A stretch of DNA of 64,000 nt from Proteobacteria bacterium ST_bin12 (lineage in GTDB: Bacteria > Pseudomonadota > Gammaproteobacteria > Burkholderiales > Methylophilaceae). The stretch covers positions 407,595 through 471,594 of the forward strand of contig MSXP01000005.1 in NCBI GenBank assembly GCA_002083635.1, in the 5' to 3' direction. Made by a program: the position numbers and the translations under genes. Positions 34,232 through 43,100 of the stretch are shown here, in pieces. Under the pieces are notes generated by a model. That model saw only the letters and a program-made list of their open reading frames with translations, was not told the origin of the DNA and searched no databases. Numbering within the stretch: the first letter of the stretch is position 1; each line of letters begins with the position of its first letter.

Positions 34232-36955
34232 TTGGACGCTTTAATTAAACAAACTAAAAGTACTTGTTGCTACTGCGGCGTTGGCTGCGGAGTAATCATT
34301 CACTCACAAAATGACAAAATCATTGATGTGAAAGGTGATACTGAGCACCCTGCTAATTTTGGACGCCTGTGCACCAAGGGCGCCACACTGCATTTAACGG
34401 CAAAACTGGATAATCGCCTGCTTTACCCAGAGATGCGCCTAAGCCGCGAAGCACCGCGCCAGCGCGTTTCGTGGGATGAGTCACTAAATTACTTAACCGA
34501 TAAATTTGCCCAAATTATTGAAAAAAATGGCCCTGATTCAGTCGCTTTTTATATCTCTGGCCAGCTATTAACCGAAGACTATTATGTCTTTAACAAACTG
34601 GCTAAAGGCTTGATTGGCACCAATAACGTCGACACCAATTCACGCTTATGCATGAGCTCTGCTGTTGCAGGCTACAAAGCCACATTGGGCGCCGATTCGC
34701 CGCCTGCGTGCTATGAAGACATTGACCATACTAGTTGCTTGTTTATCGCTGGCAGCAATACCGCGTTTGCGCATCCGATTATTTTCAGGCGAATTGAAGA
34801 CGCTAAAGCCAAAAATCCAGATTTAAAAATTGTGGTGGTTGACCCGCGCAAAACCGATACCGCGCGTTCTGCTGATTTGCATCTGGCGATTTTGCCAGGT
34901 ACTGATGTAGCTTTATTTAATGGCCTATTCCATGTGATGTTGTGGGAAGGCTTGCTGGATATGACCTACATTAATGCCCATACCAATGGCTTTGACGAAC
35001 TAAAAGAAACCTTGCGCGAATACACACCAAAAATGGTGGCCGATATTTGCGGCATTAAGCAGTCAGATATTATTCAAGCCGCCAAGTGGTTTGGGGCTGG
35101 ACCAACATTAAGCATGTATTGCATGGGTTTAAACCAAAGTATTCACGGCACCGATAAAAATGCCGCGTTAATTAATTTGCATTTAGCCACAGGTCAAATC
35201 GGTAAAAAAGGCGCAGGCCCGTTCTCACTGACTGGTCAACCAAACGCCATGGGTGGTCGCGAAGTAGGCGGCATGGCTAATTTGCTATCTGGTCATCGCG
35301 ATTTGAATAATGCTGAGCATCGCGCAGAAGTTGCCAAATTATGGGGCATAGATTCTGTGCCAGAAACCGCAGGCAAAACCGCAGTTGAAATGTTTGACGC
35401 GGTCAAAGCAGGTGAAATCAAAGCGATTTGGATTGCCTGTACCAACCCTGCACATTCTATGCCAGACCTAAATAATGTGCTGGCGGCTTTAAATAATGCA
35501 GAGTTGGTGGTGGTGCAAGATTCGTACAGCAATACCGACACCTGCGCCTATGCCGATGTATTGTTGCCAGCCAGCACTTGGGGCGAAAAAGAAGGTACGG
35601 TCACCAATTCAGAACGCCGCATTACGCGCGTAAACCCTGCCGTACCATCACCTGCTGAAGCCAAACACGATTGGGCGATTATGGTCGATTTTGCGCAACG
35701 TTTAGAAAAGCGTTTAGCCAAAAACGATACTAAGCAATCTCACTTATTTGCTTTTAACACCACAGAAGATATTTTTAATGAGCATCGCGAATCAACACGC
35801 GGCCGCGATTTAGATATTACTGGTTTAAGTTATGCTTTATTGAATGAACATGGTCCGCAACAATGGCCATTTAAAACTGGCGAATCGCAAGGCTTAGCGC
35901 GGCTTTATGCCGATGGTGTTTTTCAAAAACCAGATGGTAAAGCGCAATTTTCCAATGCCGTTTACAAAGGCACCGCAGATAAAACCGATTCGCGCCATCC
36001 GCTGCATTTGTTAACAGGCCGACTGCGTGACCAATGGCATGGTATGAGCCGCACTGGCACCACAGCGCAGCTATTTAACCATGTTGAAGAACCAGCCATC
36101 CAAATGAATGCGGACGATATGATGCGCCGCAGTATAAAAAATGGTGATATCGTCAAAGTACAAAATAAGCGCGGCAGCCTAGTATTGCCTGTGCAGGCAT
36201 CCAGCGATGTTCAACCTTCGCAAACATTTATTGCCATGCATTGGGGCAGCCAATTTATGCACGGCTTGGGTGTTAATGCGTTAATGCCGCCCAATTTTGA
36301 TAAAACCTCTAAACAACCTGAGCTTAAACATACTGCGATTAAAATCGAGAAGCTAGAATTACCGTGGCGCATGACGGTGATGCGCGCTGTAAATAGTTTG
36401 GATATGCTGCAAAAAATCCGCGCTTTATTACCGCATTTTGAATACGCCAGTTGCGGCTTGTTTGGTCGCGAATCAGCCAATGGTATCGGCATGCTGATAT
36501 TGCGCGCTGCCCATACTGAAGCACCAGAAGGCAATCTAGTTGAGCAAATCGATGCTATTCTGGGCATGACGGATGATATGCCATTGCTCAATTACAACGA
36601 TGCAAAACGTGGCATCAGCAAACGTATTTTGGTTGAAAGTGACCAAGTCACTGGTGTGCGCCTGATGGGTGAAACATTGGCGGCTGATTGGCTAAAAGAT
36701 GTCATGTCTGGCGGCAGTTTTACTGATGAATTACGCCGCTGGGCGCTGGCACCTTTAGTTGCGCCTCCCACTGGTCAAAGAGGTCGCGGTAAGATTGTAT
36801 GCAACTGCTTAGATGTATCGCAAAATGAGATTATCGATAATATTGATTTAGGTGCAGATTTGCTTACTTTGCAAAACAAATTAAAATGTGGCACGGAGTG
36901 TGGATCTTGTGTGCCTGAATTAAAAAAACTAGTACAAATGCACGGTAAGTTTTAA
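34232..36955 (+). CDS. nasA: Assimilatory nitrate reductase catalytic subunit with C-terminal Bfd domain
   Basis: A cytoplasmic molybdopterin enzyme reducing nitrate to nitrite. The 907-residue protein starts at TTG 34232. The [4Fe-4S] ligands are Cys12, Cys15, Cys19 and Cys47 (CCYCGVGC, GRLCTKG). Next come the Mo-bis-MGD domains (NTNSRLCMSSAV, DPRKTDTA, GQPNAMGGREVGG, TGRLRDQWHGMSRTG). A Bfd-like [2Fe-2S] domain closes the chain (Cys857, 859, 890, 893), as in Klebsiella-type NasA, suggesting electron delivery through it. The usual NasC-type reductase gene is not in the window. Confidence 0.95.
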   Translation: MDALIKQTKSTCCYCGVGCGVIIHSQNDKIIDVKGDTEHPANFGRLCTKGATLHLTAKLDNRLLYPEMRLSREAPRQRVSWDESLNYLTDKFAQIIEKNGPDSVAFYISGQLLTEDYYVFNKLAKGLIGTNNVDTNSRLCMSSAVAGYKATLGADSPPACYEDIDHTSCLFIAGSNTAFAHPIIFRRIEDAKAKNPDLKIVVVDPRKTDTARSADLHLAILPGTDVALFNGLFHVMLWEGLLDMTYINAHTNGFDELKETLREYTPKMVADICGIKQSDIIQAAKWFGAGPTLSMYCMGLNQSIHGTDKNAALINLHLATGQIGKKGAGPFSLTGQPNAMGGREVGGMANLLSGHRDLNNAEHRAEVAKLWGIDSVPETAGKTAVEMFDAVKAGEIKAIWIACTNPAHSMPDLNNVLAALNNAELVVVQDSYSNTDTCAYADVLLPASTWGEKEGTVTNSERRITRVNPAVPSPAEAKHDWAIMVDFAQRLEKRLAKNDTKQSHLFAFNTTEDIFNEHRESTRGRDLDITGLSYALLNEHGPQQWPFKTGESQGLARLYADGVFQKPDGKAQFSNAVYKGTADKTDSRHPLHLLTGRLRDQWHGMSRTGTTAQLFNHVEEPAIQMNADDMMRRSIKNGDIVKVQNKRGSLVLPVQASSDVQPSQTFIAMHWGSQFMHGLGVNALMPPNFDKTSKQPELKHTAIKIEKLELPWRMTVMRAVNSLDMLQKIRALLPHFEYASCGLFGRESANGIGMLILRAAHTEAPEGNLVEQIDAILGMTDDMPLLNYNDAKRGISKRILVESDQVTGVRLMGETLAADWLKDVMSGGSFTDELRRWALAPLVAPPTGQRGRGKIVCNCLDVSQNEIIDNIDLGADLLTLQNKLKCGTECGSCVPELKKLVQMHGKF

Positions 36956-37020
36956 CAAGTGCATTTGCACGAATAAATCTAAAAGCGCAAATGCATGGTA
37001 AATTCTAACGTCGCATTTGC
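36935..37020. repeat. Duplicated nasA 3' end with inverted GCAAATGC/GCATTTGC arms
   Basis: Copy A (36935-36968) spans the last nasA codons and copy B (36988-37020) repeats it 53 bases later. Both encode QMHGKF-stop (codons for His, Lys and Phe differ only at third positions) and both end in GCATTTGC, so each can fold on itself. This looks like the tail of an older nasA allele left behind after replacement by a related copy. Confidence 0.6.
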
Positions 37021-37032
37021 TTGGAGAAAATG

Positions 37033-37371
37033 ATGTTTAAAAATGTCTTTAAAAGCGATATTTCAGTTATTTCACTATTGTTGATTAGCCTGTTCTGTAG
37101 CGTATCTAGCGCATACGCAGATGATAGTCACCCTGATATTGAAGCGCTCACTAACACAGGCGAAAAAGTAATTTTGCATGCCGATGGCAAGTGGGAATTT
37201 GTTAATGTGCAAAAGGCCGCAGCCGCAAAAGAAATTGCGATTAAATTAGACCCAGTCGCCAATTGCCCACCAGGCAGCCAAGGCACTTTTTTCGGCTTTG
37301 GCCGCTGCATTTTGCCTGGCGATAAAGATTATCAAACAGGCTCACGCAGCGGTAAAGGGTTCGGTCACTAA
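37033..37371 (+). CDS. Small exported protein of unknown function
   Basis: A 112-residue protein with a signal peptide ending AYA near residue 29. The start at 37033 has GGAG six bases ahead. The mature part has an SH3-like opening (IEALTNTGEKVILHADGKWEFV) and later two Cys residues (NCPPGSQGTFFGFGRCILPGDKDY) that could form a disulfide. It ends in a Gly/Ser-rich tail. I do not recognise the family. It follows nasA by 77 bases, which hold the nasA-tail duplication, so it may be outside the nitrate operon. Confidence 0.6.
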   Translation: MFKNVFKSDISVISLLLISLFCSVSSAYADDSHPDIEALTNTGEKVILHADGKWEFVNVQKAAAAKEIAIKLDPVANCPPGSQGTFFGFGRCILPGDKDYQTGSRSGKGFGH

Positions 37372-37408
37372 TTTTCGTGAATACTTAACCCTTTTTTCTT
37401 GCTGAAAT

Positions 37409-38791
37409 TTACTGGTGTGATAATGCAGGTTTACGCATCGTCACAAACTCTTCAGCCGCTGTTGGGTGAATACCAATTGTGCTGTCAAAAACAGCTTTTG
37501 TAGCACCTGCGCGAATCGCGACAGCAAAGCCCTGAATAATCTCGCCAGCATCAGGCCCCACCATATGCATACCAACCACTTTATCGGTACTGCGCACCAC
37601 AATCATCTTCATCAATATACGTTCACTGCTACCTGAAAGCGTGTTTTTCATTGGTTTAAAATCGGCTCTGTAAATATCAATATCTGCAGGATATGCTGAC
37701 AAAGCTTGCTGTTCTGTTAAACCCACGGTGCCAATACTCGGCTGGCTAAATACAGCAGTCGGAATATTGTCATAATCCACCGCTTTGTAGTGGCTAGAAT
37801 AGAGCTTGTTGACTAACGCCATGCCTTCAGATGTAGCCACAGGCGTTAGATTCACGCGATTAGTCACATCGCCCAAAGCATAAATAGAAGGCACATTGGT
37901 TTGATAGTCATCATTCACTTTAATTGCGCCCACGGCATCCATTTTCACGCCGACTTCTTCAAGACCTAAATTTTTACTATTTGGCACACGTCCAGTGGCA
38001 TACATCACCAATTCAGCAGGCACGGTTTCTCCTTTAGTGGTGTGCACCGTTAAGCCTTCGCAATCTAGATTAATTTTGTCTACGCTGGTATTAAACATAA
38101 ATTTAATACCTTTTTTGGTCATTTCTGCGATTAAAAAGTCGCGAATATCCTCATCAAATCCGCGCAACACTTTATCGCCGCGCTCAAAAATCGTCACATC
38201 GACGCCCAAGCCGTGCAAAATGCCTGCAAATTCCACCGCAATATAGCCACCACCAACAATCACCATCTGTTTAGGCAATGTCGGTAAATTAAAAATCTCG
38301 TTTGAGGTCACAATATGTTCGCTACCCTCAACGTCTGGCACAAATGGCCAGCCGCCAGTTGCGACTAAAATACGCTCTGCGGTGTAAGTGTCATTACCCA
38401 CTTTTACCGTATGCGCATCTACTACCGTCGCACGGCCATTCACAACAGTTACATGACTGTCACGCAATAACTTATCGTACACATTTTGCAAGCGATTGAT
38501 TTCTTTATCTTTACTGGCCACTAAATTTGACCAAGTAAAGGCTGAATCGCCCACTTTCCAGCCAAAGCCTGCCGCAGCGGCAAAGCTTTCTGAAAACTGT
38601 GAGGCATATACGTATAATTTTTTAGGTACACAGCCAACGTTAACGCAAGTGCCGCCAAAATATCGGTCTTCTGCAATCGCTACTTTTGCGCCCAAGCCAG
38701 CCGCCATGCGCGCTGCGCGAACGCCGCCAGAGCCTGCGCCTATGACGAATAAATCATAATTGTATTGAGTGGTAGGTGTGTAAGTAGACAA
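37409..38791 (-). CDS. gor: Glutathione-disulfide reductase
   Basis: An NADPH-dependent flavoenzyme that regenerates reduced glutathione. The 460-residue protein has FAD-binding GAGSGGVRAARMA, the redox pair GGTCVNVGCVPKK (Cys49, Cys54), NADPH-binding GGGYIAVEFAG and the active-site His in GIHPTAAEEFV. A trypanothione reductase-like annotation is less likely in a bacterium. Its partner in peroxide defence, the peroxiredoxin gene, lies just upstream, separated by a terminator. Confidence 0.93.
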   Translation of the reverse strand: MSTYTPTTQYNYDLFVIGAGSGGVRAARMAAGLGAKVAIAEDRYFGGTCVNVGCVPKKLYVYASQFSESFAAAAGFGWKVGDSAFTWSNLVASKDKEINRLQNVYDKLLRDSHVTVVNGRATVVDAHTVKVGNDTYTAERILVATGGWPFVPDVEGSEHIVTSNEIFNLPTLPKQMVIVGGGYIAVEFAGILHGLGVDVTIFERGDKVLRGFDEDIRDFLIAEMTKKGIKFMFNTSVDKINLDCEGLTVHTTKGETVPAELVMYATGRVPNSKNLGLEEVGVKMDAVGAIKVNDDYQTNVPSIYALGDVTNRVNLTPVATSEGMALVNKLYSSHYKAVDYDNIPTAVFSQPSIGTVGLTEQQALSAYPADIDIYRADFKPMKNTLSGSSERILMKMIVVRSTDKVVGMHMVGPDAGEIIQGFAVAIRAGATKAVFDSTIGIHPTAAEEFVTMRKPALSHQ

Positions 38792-38841
38792 TTGTTTTCT
38801 CTTTAATAATTCGGCTTAAAAATTGGGTTAAGTCATGCAAC

Positions 38842-38869
38842 AAAAAAAGGCGATGTGCATCACATCGCC
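38842..38869 (-). terminator. Intrinsic terminator of the peroxiredoxin gene
   Basis: On the minus strand GGCGATGTG-ATG-CACATCGCC is a perfect nine-pair stem followed by T7 (A7 at 38842-38848 on the plus strand). It separates the peroxiredoxin gene from gor. Confidence 0.92.
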
Positions 38870-38889
38870 CATTTTGCATGCTCTTTCAA

Positions 38890-39411
38890 TTATTTTTTCA
38901 AATAATTCAACATCGTATCAGCATCAGACACTTCAAATGGGTCTGCACCAAAGTTGTCATCTTTGCCTGGCTCAACAAACATTTGTTTCACTTCGCCGTT
39001 TTCAACAAACATAGAATAGCGCCATGAGCGATCACCAAAACCTAGGTTATATTTTTGCACTAACATGCCCATACCGCGTGTGAAATCACCGTTGCCGTCT
39101 GGTAACATTTTTACGTTTTTAACGCCTAAGTTTTTGCCCCATTGGAACATCACAAACGCATCGTTTACGCTTAAGCAATAAATGTCGTCTACGCCTGCGG
39201 CTTTAAATTCAGCGAATTTAGCTTCATAGCCTGGTAAGTGTGTGCTTGAGCAGGTTGGTGTGAAAGCACCTGGAAGGGCCACAATCACTACTTTTTTGCC
39301 TTTAAAAATATCAGCTGTTGTGACATCTTGCCAGCGGAATGGATTCTCGCCGCCGATGCTTTCATCACGCACACGGGTTTTAAAAGTTACGTTTGGTACA
39401 TTTACAATCAT
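38890..39411 (-). CDS. Peroxiredoxin (Prx5-type)
   Basis: A 173-residue thiol peroxidase of the Prx5/AhpE-like group that reduces hydrogen and organic peroxides. The active-site block LPGAFTPTCSSTHLPGYE places the peroxidatic Cys at 54; a second Cys lies near 79 (DDIYCLSV). FQWGKNLGVKNVKMLPDGNG and RYSMFVENG follow the family. No glutaredoxin domain is fused, so glutathione with a separate glutaredoxin is a likely reductant. gor next door fits this. Confidence 0.92.
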   Translation of the reverse strand: MIVNVPNVTFKTRVRDESIGGENPFRWQDVTTADIFKGKKVVIVALPGAFTPTCSSTHLPGYEAKFAEFKAAGVDDIYCLSVNDAFVMFQWGKNLGVKNVKMLPDGNGDFTRGMGMLVQKYNLGFGDRSWRYSMFVENGEVKQMFVEPGKDDNFGADPFEVSDADTMLNYLKK

Positions 39412-39547
39412 TATTTTTCCTTTAATTGATAGTATAGTTTAGAGATAAAAAATTGAATTCGCATTGTTAGCGCATACTTTGCTTTCTAACGATTGATACA
39501 TCATACACAATCAACCGAAAATATTAAATTTAATTATATTTATTTTA

Positions 39548-39568
39548 TTGATAAATATAATTTATCAA
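39548..39568. repeat. Palindromic operator candidate upstream of the peroxiredoxin gene
   Basis: TTGATAAAT and ATTTATCAA are perfect nine-base arms around ATA, in the 241-base AT-rich gap between radC and the peroxiredoxin gene, about 140-157 bases before the latter start. The TTGAT...ATCAA ends resemble FNR half-sites but the spacing is too long. It could be a redox regulator site. Confidence 0.45.
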
Positions 39569-39652
39569 ACTCCAGTTTATTAACAAGCGCAATATGCCAC
39601 GATTAAATAGTGCATTCAATTTGTGACATGTTGTTGAAACACAATCGACTGG

Positions 39653-40327
39653 TTATAACAAACCACGTTCTGAAAATGACATCGTGTTATTGCCTGCTAC
39701 TATAAAATGATCGAGCACTTTTACATCAACCAAAGCCAAAGCTTGCTTGAGTTGCTTAGTGATTAACTCATCGGCCTGACTTTGTTGAGCAATACCAGAC
39801 GGATGGTTGTGCGCAAAAATGACGCTGGCAGCATTATGATGCATGGCGCGTTTCACTACTTCGCGCGGGTAAACACTGGTTTGCATGAGCGTGCCGCTGA
39901 ACATTTCTTCGCTGGCCAACAGGCGATTTTGAGTATCTAAAAACAGCACCAAAAATACTTCGCGCCTGAGTGCGCTTAATTTTAAGCATAAATAATCATG
40001 TACTTGCTGTGGCGATTCAAACACATCTTTTTGCTGCAGTTGCTCGCTTAAGGCGCGGCGGCTCATTTCAAATATCGCTTGCAGCTGAACATATTTACTG
40101 CTGCCTATGCCGTGCACTTGGCTTAGTTCATGTTCGTTTGCACTGAATATTGCATTTAAGCTGCCAAATTGCGTTAACAAATCGCGCGCTAAATCCACTG
40201 CGCTTTTGCCAACCACGCCCACACGTAAAAATATCGCCAGCAACTCCGCATCAGATAAAGCTTCTGCACCCAACTCAATCAATTTTTCGCGTGGTCGCTC
40301 TGCTGCTGGCCAATCTGTTATTGCCAT
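39653..40327 (-). CDS. radC: RadC-family JAB1/MPN domain protein
   Basis: A 224-residue protein once linked to DNA repair, though that role is disputed. The N-terminal part has a helix-hairpin-helix stretch (VHGIGSSKYVQL). The C-terminal JAMM metal site shows VIFAHNHPSGIAQQSQAD. Length is as expected. It is followed divergently placed relative to coaBC across one minus-strand gene, as often seen (radC near coaBC/dut in proteobacteria). Confidence 0.94.
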   Translation of the reverse strand: MAITDWPAAERPREKLIELGAEALSDAELLAIFLRVGVVGKSAVDLARDLLTQFGSLNAIFSANEHELSQVHGIGSSKYVQLQAIFEMSRRALSEQLQQKDVFESPQQVHDYLCLKLSALRREVFLVLFLDTQNRLLASEEMFSGTLMQTSVYPREVVKRAMHHNAASVIFAHNHPSGIAQQSQADELITKQLKQALALVDVKVLDHFIVAGNNTMSFSERGLL

Positions 40328-40342
40328 AATATGTTTACCTTA

Positions 40343-41137
40343 TTAATCATTGTCAATTGGCTTTAGCCACCCTATTTCTTGCGCCGTTTTGTTGCCGATT
40401 ATCGTAAAACTTAAGTTTTTTGGCATCTCTGCCTTGCTTTCGTTAATAGGAATGCGCCCACCCATTAATTCCGCTAAGTCTTGCGGGTAAAGCGGCTGTT
40501 TGTCTGGCTCTGCAAATCCATCAGGGAAAATTGGTAGCGAATCCTCTAGATTGTATTTATCGGTTGCAGATAATGTATGTAATAGCTCATGCGCCAAAAC
40601 CACTAAGTTTTTATCTGCGTACTTTGCATCACCAAATAAATTCACGCGCCCAATGCGGCCTTTGCTTAACGCTGTTGAATGACTTAATACAGGATTGGTT
40701 TTAGGATTGTAATACAGCAAATACAACTTAATATCGGGTTTAACATTCACTTTTGGGCTGTTTTGCCAAGCAAAGAATCTAAATTTCAAGCTCCATATAA
40801 TGGTATCCAATATGCTAGCTGTCGTTGGTGGCACTGATGGAATTTCAGTCACAACATCACCCAATTGAATCTCTACAGGTCGGCGCAAATGCACGCCATA
40901 GCGCGCACTTTCTGCTGCAAAATATTCGGCTACCGGCTCAAAGTCGTTACGTGTTAATGTTTTGATGTAAGCGTTTACTTCCGCATCAGCACTTAATTCA
41001 TCGGCATCGGCATTGATTGGATACACCGCCACATAAAAATTATCTTTCCAATCTAAATCGGCTTTGTCTAAAAATGTTTGCTGTAACACTGTGCCCAATA
41101 CGATAAGCAAAATAAAGATTCTGATTTTTTTCCACAT
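40343..41137 (-). CDS. Membrane-anchored putative zinc metallopeptidase
   Basis: About 264 residues. ATG 41137 (MWKKIRIFILLIV) starts directly with a membrane helix or uncleaved signal. A longer frame from 41170 adds 11 residues and cannot be excluded. The only strong motif is VLAHELLHTLSATDKY, an HExxH zinc site (HELLH) with downstream acidic residues. There is also a YPQDLAELMGGRIPI segment that resembles a Met-turn region. I cannot assign a family. It overlaps neither radC (16 bases away) nor coaBC. Confidence 0.65.
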   Translation of the reverse strand: MWKKIRIFILLIVLGTVLQQTFLDKADLDWKDNFYVAVYPINADADELSADAEVNAYIKTLTRNDFEPVAEYFAAESARYGVHLRRPVEIQLGDVVTEIPSVPPTTASILDTIIWSLKFRFFAWQNSPKVNVKPDIKLYLLYYNPKTNPVLSHSTALSKGRIGRVNLFGDAKYADKNLVVLAHELLHTLSATDKYNLEDSLPIFPDGFAEPDKQPLYPQDLAELMGGRIPINESKAEMPKNLSFTIIGNKTAQEIGWLKPIDND

Positions 41138-41231
41138 AGATTGTCTGCGTATTTTTGTGTTTATTTTCATCAGTTTATCAGGTTAACTTTAGTTAATCGC
41201 AATTGCACAAGCTTTGATATAAAATCGCACA

Positions 41232-42416
41232 ATGATGATGACTGGCAAAAAAATAGTATTAGGCATTACCGGCGGCATTGCGGCTTACAAAGCGGCAGAG
41301 TTGCTACGCTTGTTGGTAAAAGCAGGTATTGACGTACAAGTGGTGATGACAGAAGCTGCTTGCCAATTTATGACACCAGTCACTATGCAAGCATTATCTG
41401 GCAAGCCAGTTTTTACTGGCATGTGGGATTCATCTATACAAAATGGTATGCCGCATATTGAATTAAGTCGCCAAGCCGATGCGATTTTAATCGCGCCTGC
41501 TAGTGCAGATTTTTTAGCTAAATTGGTGCACGGTGGCGCCGATGATTTGCTATCTACCTTGTGCTTAGCCAGAGATTGTCCGCTTTTAGTAGCGCCCGCT
41601 ATGAACAAACAGATGTGGGAAAATCTTGCAACACAGCGCAATATTGCACAATTAGTTGCTGATGGCATCACGATTTTAGGCCCTGATTCTGGTGATCAAG
41701 CCTGTGGAGAAATAGGCTTAGGCCGCATGTTAGAAGCCGAGCAATTGCTCGCTGAACTTAACGCATTTTTTACGCCGAAATTATTCTCAGGCAAACGCAT
41801 ATTGATTACCGCAGGCGCAACATTAGAGATGATTGACCCTGTGCGCGCCATTACCAATTTAAGCTCAGGTAAAATGGGTTACGCCTTGGCAAAAGTTGCC
41901 GCAGAAATGGGGGCGTCTGTCACTTTAATTAGCGGCGCAACCAGCATTAAAGTTCCAAACAATGTTATCAATATCAGCGCAACCAGCGCAGATAATATGT
42001 ATCAAGCGGTGATGGAAAATATTGCTATGCAAGATATCTTCATTGGCGTTGCTGCTGTGGCTGATTACACGCCCATTGAAGCAAATGCCAATAAAATCAA
42101 AAAGAGTGAGCATTCGCTTACATTACAACTCATTAAAACCAAAGATATTTTGGCAGATGTTGCCAGTTTGCCTAATCCACCATTTTGTGTCGGCTTTGCG
42201 GCAGAAAGTGAAAACTTAATAGCATTTGCCAGCCAAAAACGTATCAACAAGAAGCTGCCCTTAATTGTGGCTAACGATGCCTTAGGCGCAATGGGCTCTG
42301 ACGAAAACCAAGTGGTGCTGATTGACGAAGACGGTACTCATACTATAGCGCGAAGCCACAAATCCGAAGTTGCGCGCCACATCCTAATGCATATTTCAAA
42401 GCGATTACCAAACTAA
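41232..42416 (+). CDS. coaBC: Bifunctional PPC decarboxylase / phosphopantothenate-cysteine ligase
   Basis: Makes 4'-phosphopantetheine precursors for coenzyme A. The 394-residue protein has a CoaC domain (ITGGIAAYKAAELLR, GMPHIELSRQAD with the catalytic His, PAMNKQMW, GxxACGE-type loop DQACGEIGLGRM). A CoaB domain follows (ITAGATLEMIDPVRAITNLSSGKMG, VAAVADYTP, KIKK). The start is one of three consecutive ATGs at 41232. In many proteobacteria coaBC is followed directly by dut; here two other genes intervene. Confidence 0.95.
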   Translation: MMMTGKKIVLGITGGIAAYKAAELLRLLVKAGIDVQVVMTEAACQFMTPVTMQALSGKPVFTGMWDSSIQNGMPHIELSRQADAILIAPASADFLAKLVHGGADDLLSTLCLARDCPLLVAPAMNKQMWENLATQRNIAQLVADGITILGPDSGDQACGEIGLGRMLEAEQLLAELNAFFTPKLFSGKRILITAGATLEMIDPVRAITNLSSGKMGYALAKVAAEMGASVTLISGATSIKVPNNVINISATSADNMYQAVMENIAMQDIFIGVAAVADYTPIEANANKIKKSEHSLTLQLIKTKDILADVASLPNPPFCVGFAAESENLIAFASQKRINKKLPLIVANDALGAMGSDENQVVLIDEDGTHTIARSHKSEVARHILMHISKRLPN

Positions 42417-42586
42417 GCACCCTGCTTCTTGGTTATTTTTCTGTAAGAAAATATTTTCTTTATTTATTAAGTTAACAATATTTGTGTGACGTATGTTACG
42501 TACAAAGGTTTTTGGTTGAATAACAATCACCTCAATGCCTAAGCACACACTTATCGGGCAGTTAATTATTTTTTAAGGAAAAAGAC

Positions 42587-42859
42587 ATGAAAAAAATGGG
42601 TTTATTATTGGTTTCAGCACTTATCACGATTTCGTCAACTGCATTTGCTGGAGAATTTGGCAACCGTTGCACCACAGGTTTAACAAAAGGTGTTGTTGTC
42701 AACTCAGACTGTTCAGTGCAAGAGACATATAACGGTAATACATTTTGTTTTGGCAATGAAGAAGCCAAAACAGCCTTTTTAGAATCAAAAGATAAACAAA
42801 AATTTATCAGCAAAGCAGCGTCGTTTTACCCAAAAGTATTAAACGGCACAGCTAAATAG
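42587..42859 (+). CDS. Small exported YHS-like protein
   Basis: A 90-residue protein with a signal peptide ending AFA at 21 and a strong AAGGAAAAA ribosome site. The mature part has three Cys residues and the stretch YNGNTFCFGNEEAKTAFLESKDKQKFISKAASFYP, which resembles the YHS motif region (Y.FC..EEAK..F). YHS domains are metal-associated, but the function here is unknown. An 18-base hairpin follows the stop, suggesting an independent transcript. Confidence 0.65.
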   Translation: MKKMGLLLVSALITISSTAFAGEFGNRCTTGLTKGVVVNSDCSVQETYNGNTFCFGNEEAKTAFLESKDKQKFISKAASFYPKVLNGTAK

Positions 42860-42865
42860 TTAATC

Positions 42866-42903
42866 CCTCAACTTGGGAAATAACTTTATTTCCCAAGTTG
42901 AGG
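42866..42903. terminator. Perfect 18-base inverted repeat after the YHS-like gene
   Basis: CCTCAACTTGGGAAATAA (42866-42883) and TTATTTCCCAAGTTGAGG (42886-42903) are perfect arms separated by two bases. There is no following T-run, so it is a hairpin barrier or mRNA stabiliser rather than a classical intrinsic terminator. Confidence 0.6.
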
Positions 42904-43025
42904 TGCTTAAACTTCGACATACAGCTACATTCATTTTATACGCCGCTTCAGTTGATAACTTAAATTAATCAATCTAACGCGATATCTAAAGTTAGCATTT
43001 CAACTAATCACGCTCAATCTCATGA

Positions 43026-43051
43026 AAATGCTGATGCATTCGTCAGCATTT
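43026..43051. repeat. Inverted repeat upstream of the TonB receptor
   Basis: AAATGCTGA (43026-43034) and TCAGCATTT (43043-43051) flank an eight-base loop, 50 bases before the receptor start. It may be a 5' UTR hairpin or operator. Confidence 0.4.
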
Positions 43052-43100
43052 CTACTTATGATGCTGTTTTATTTTTTACACCTCGTCATAAGAAGCCATC

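Noticed and set aside
39548..39568. FNR-type binding site
   Set aside because: FNR sites have four bases between TTGAT and ATCAA; here there are eleven.
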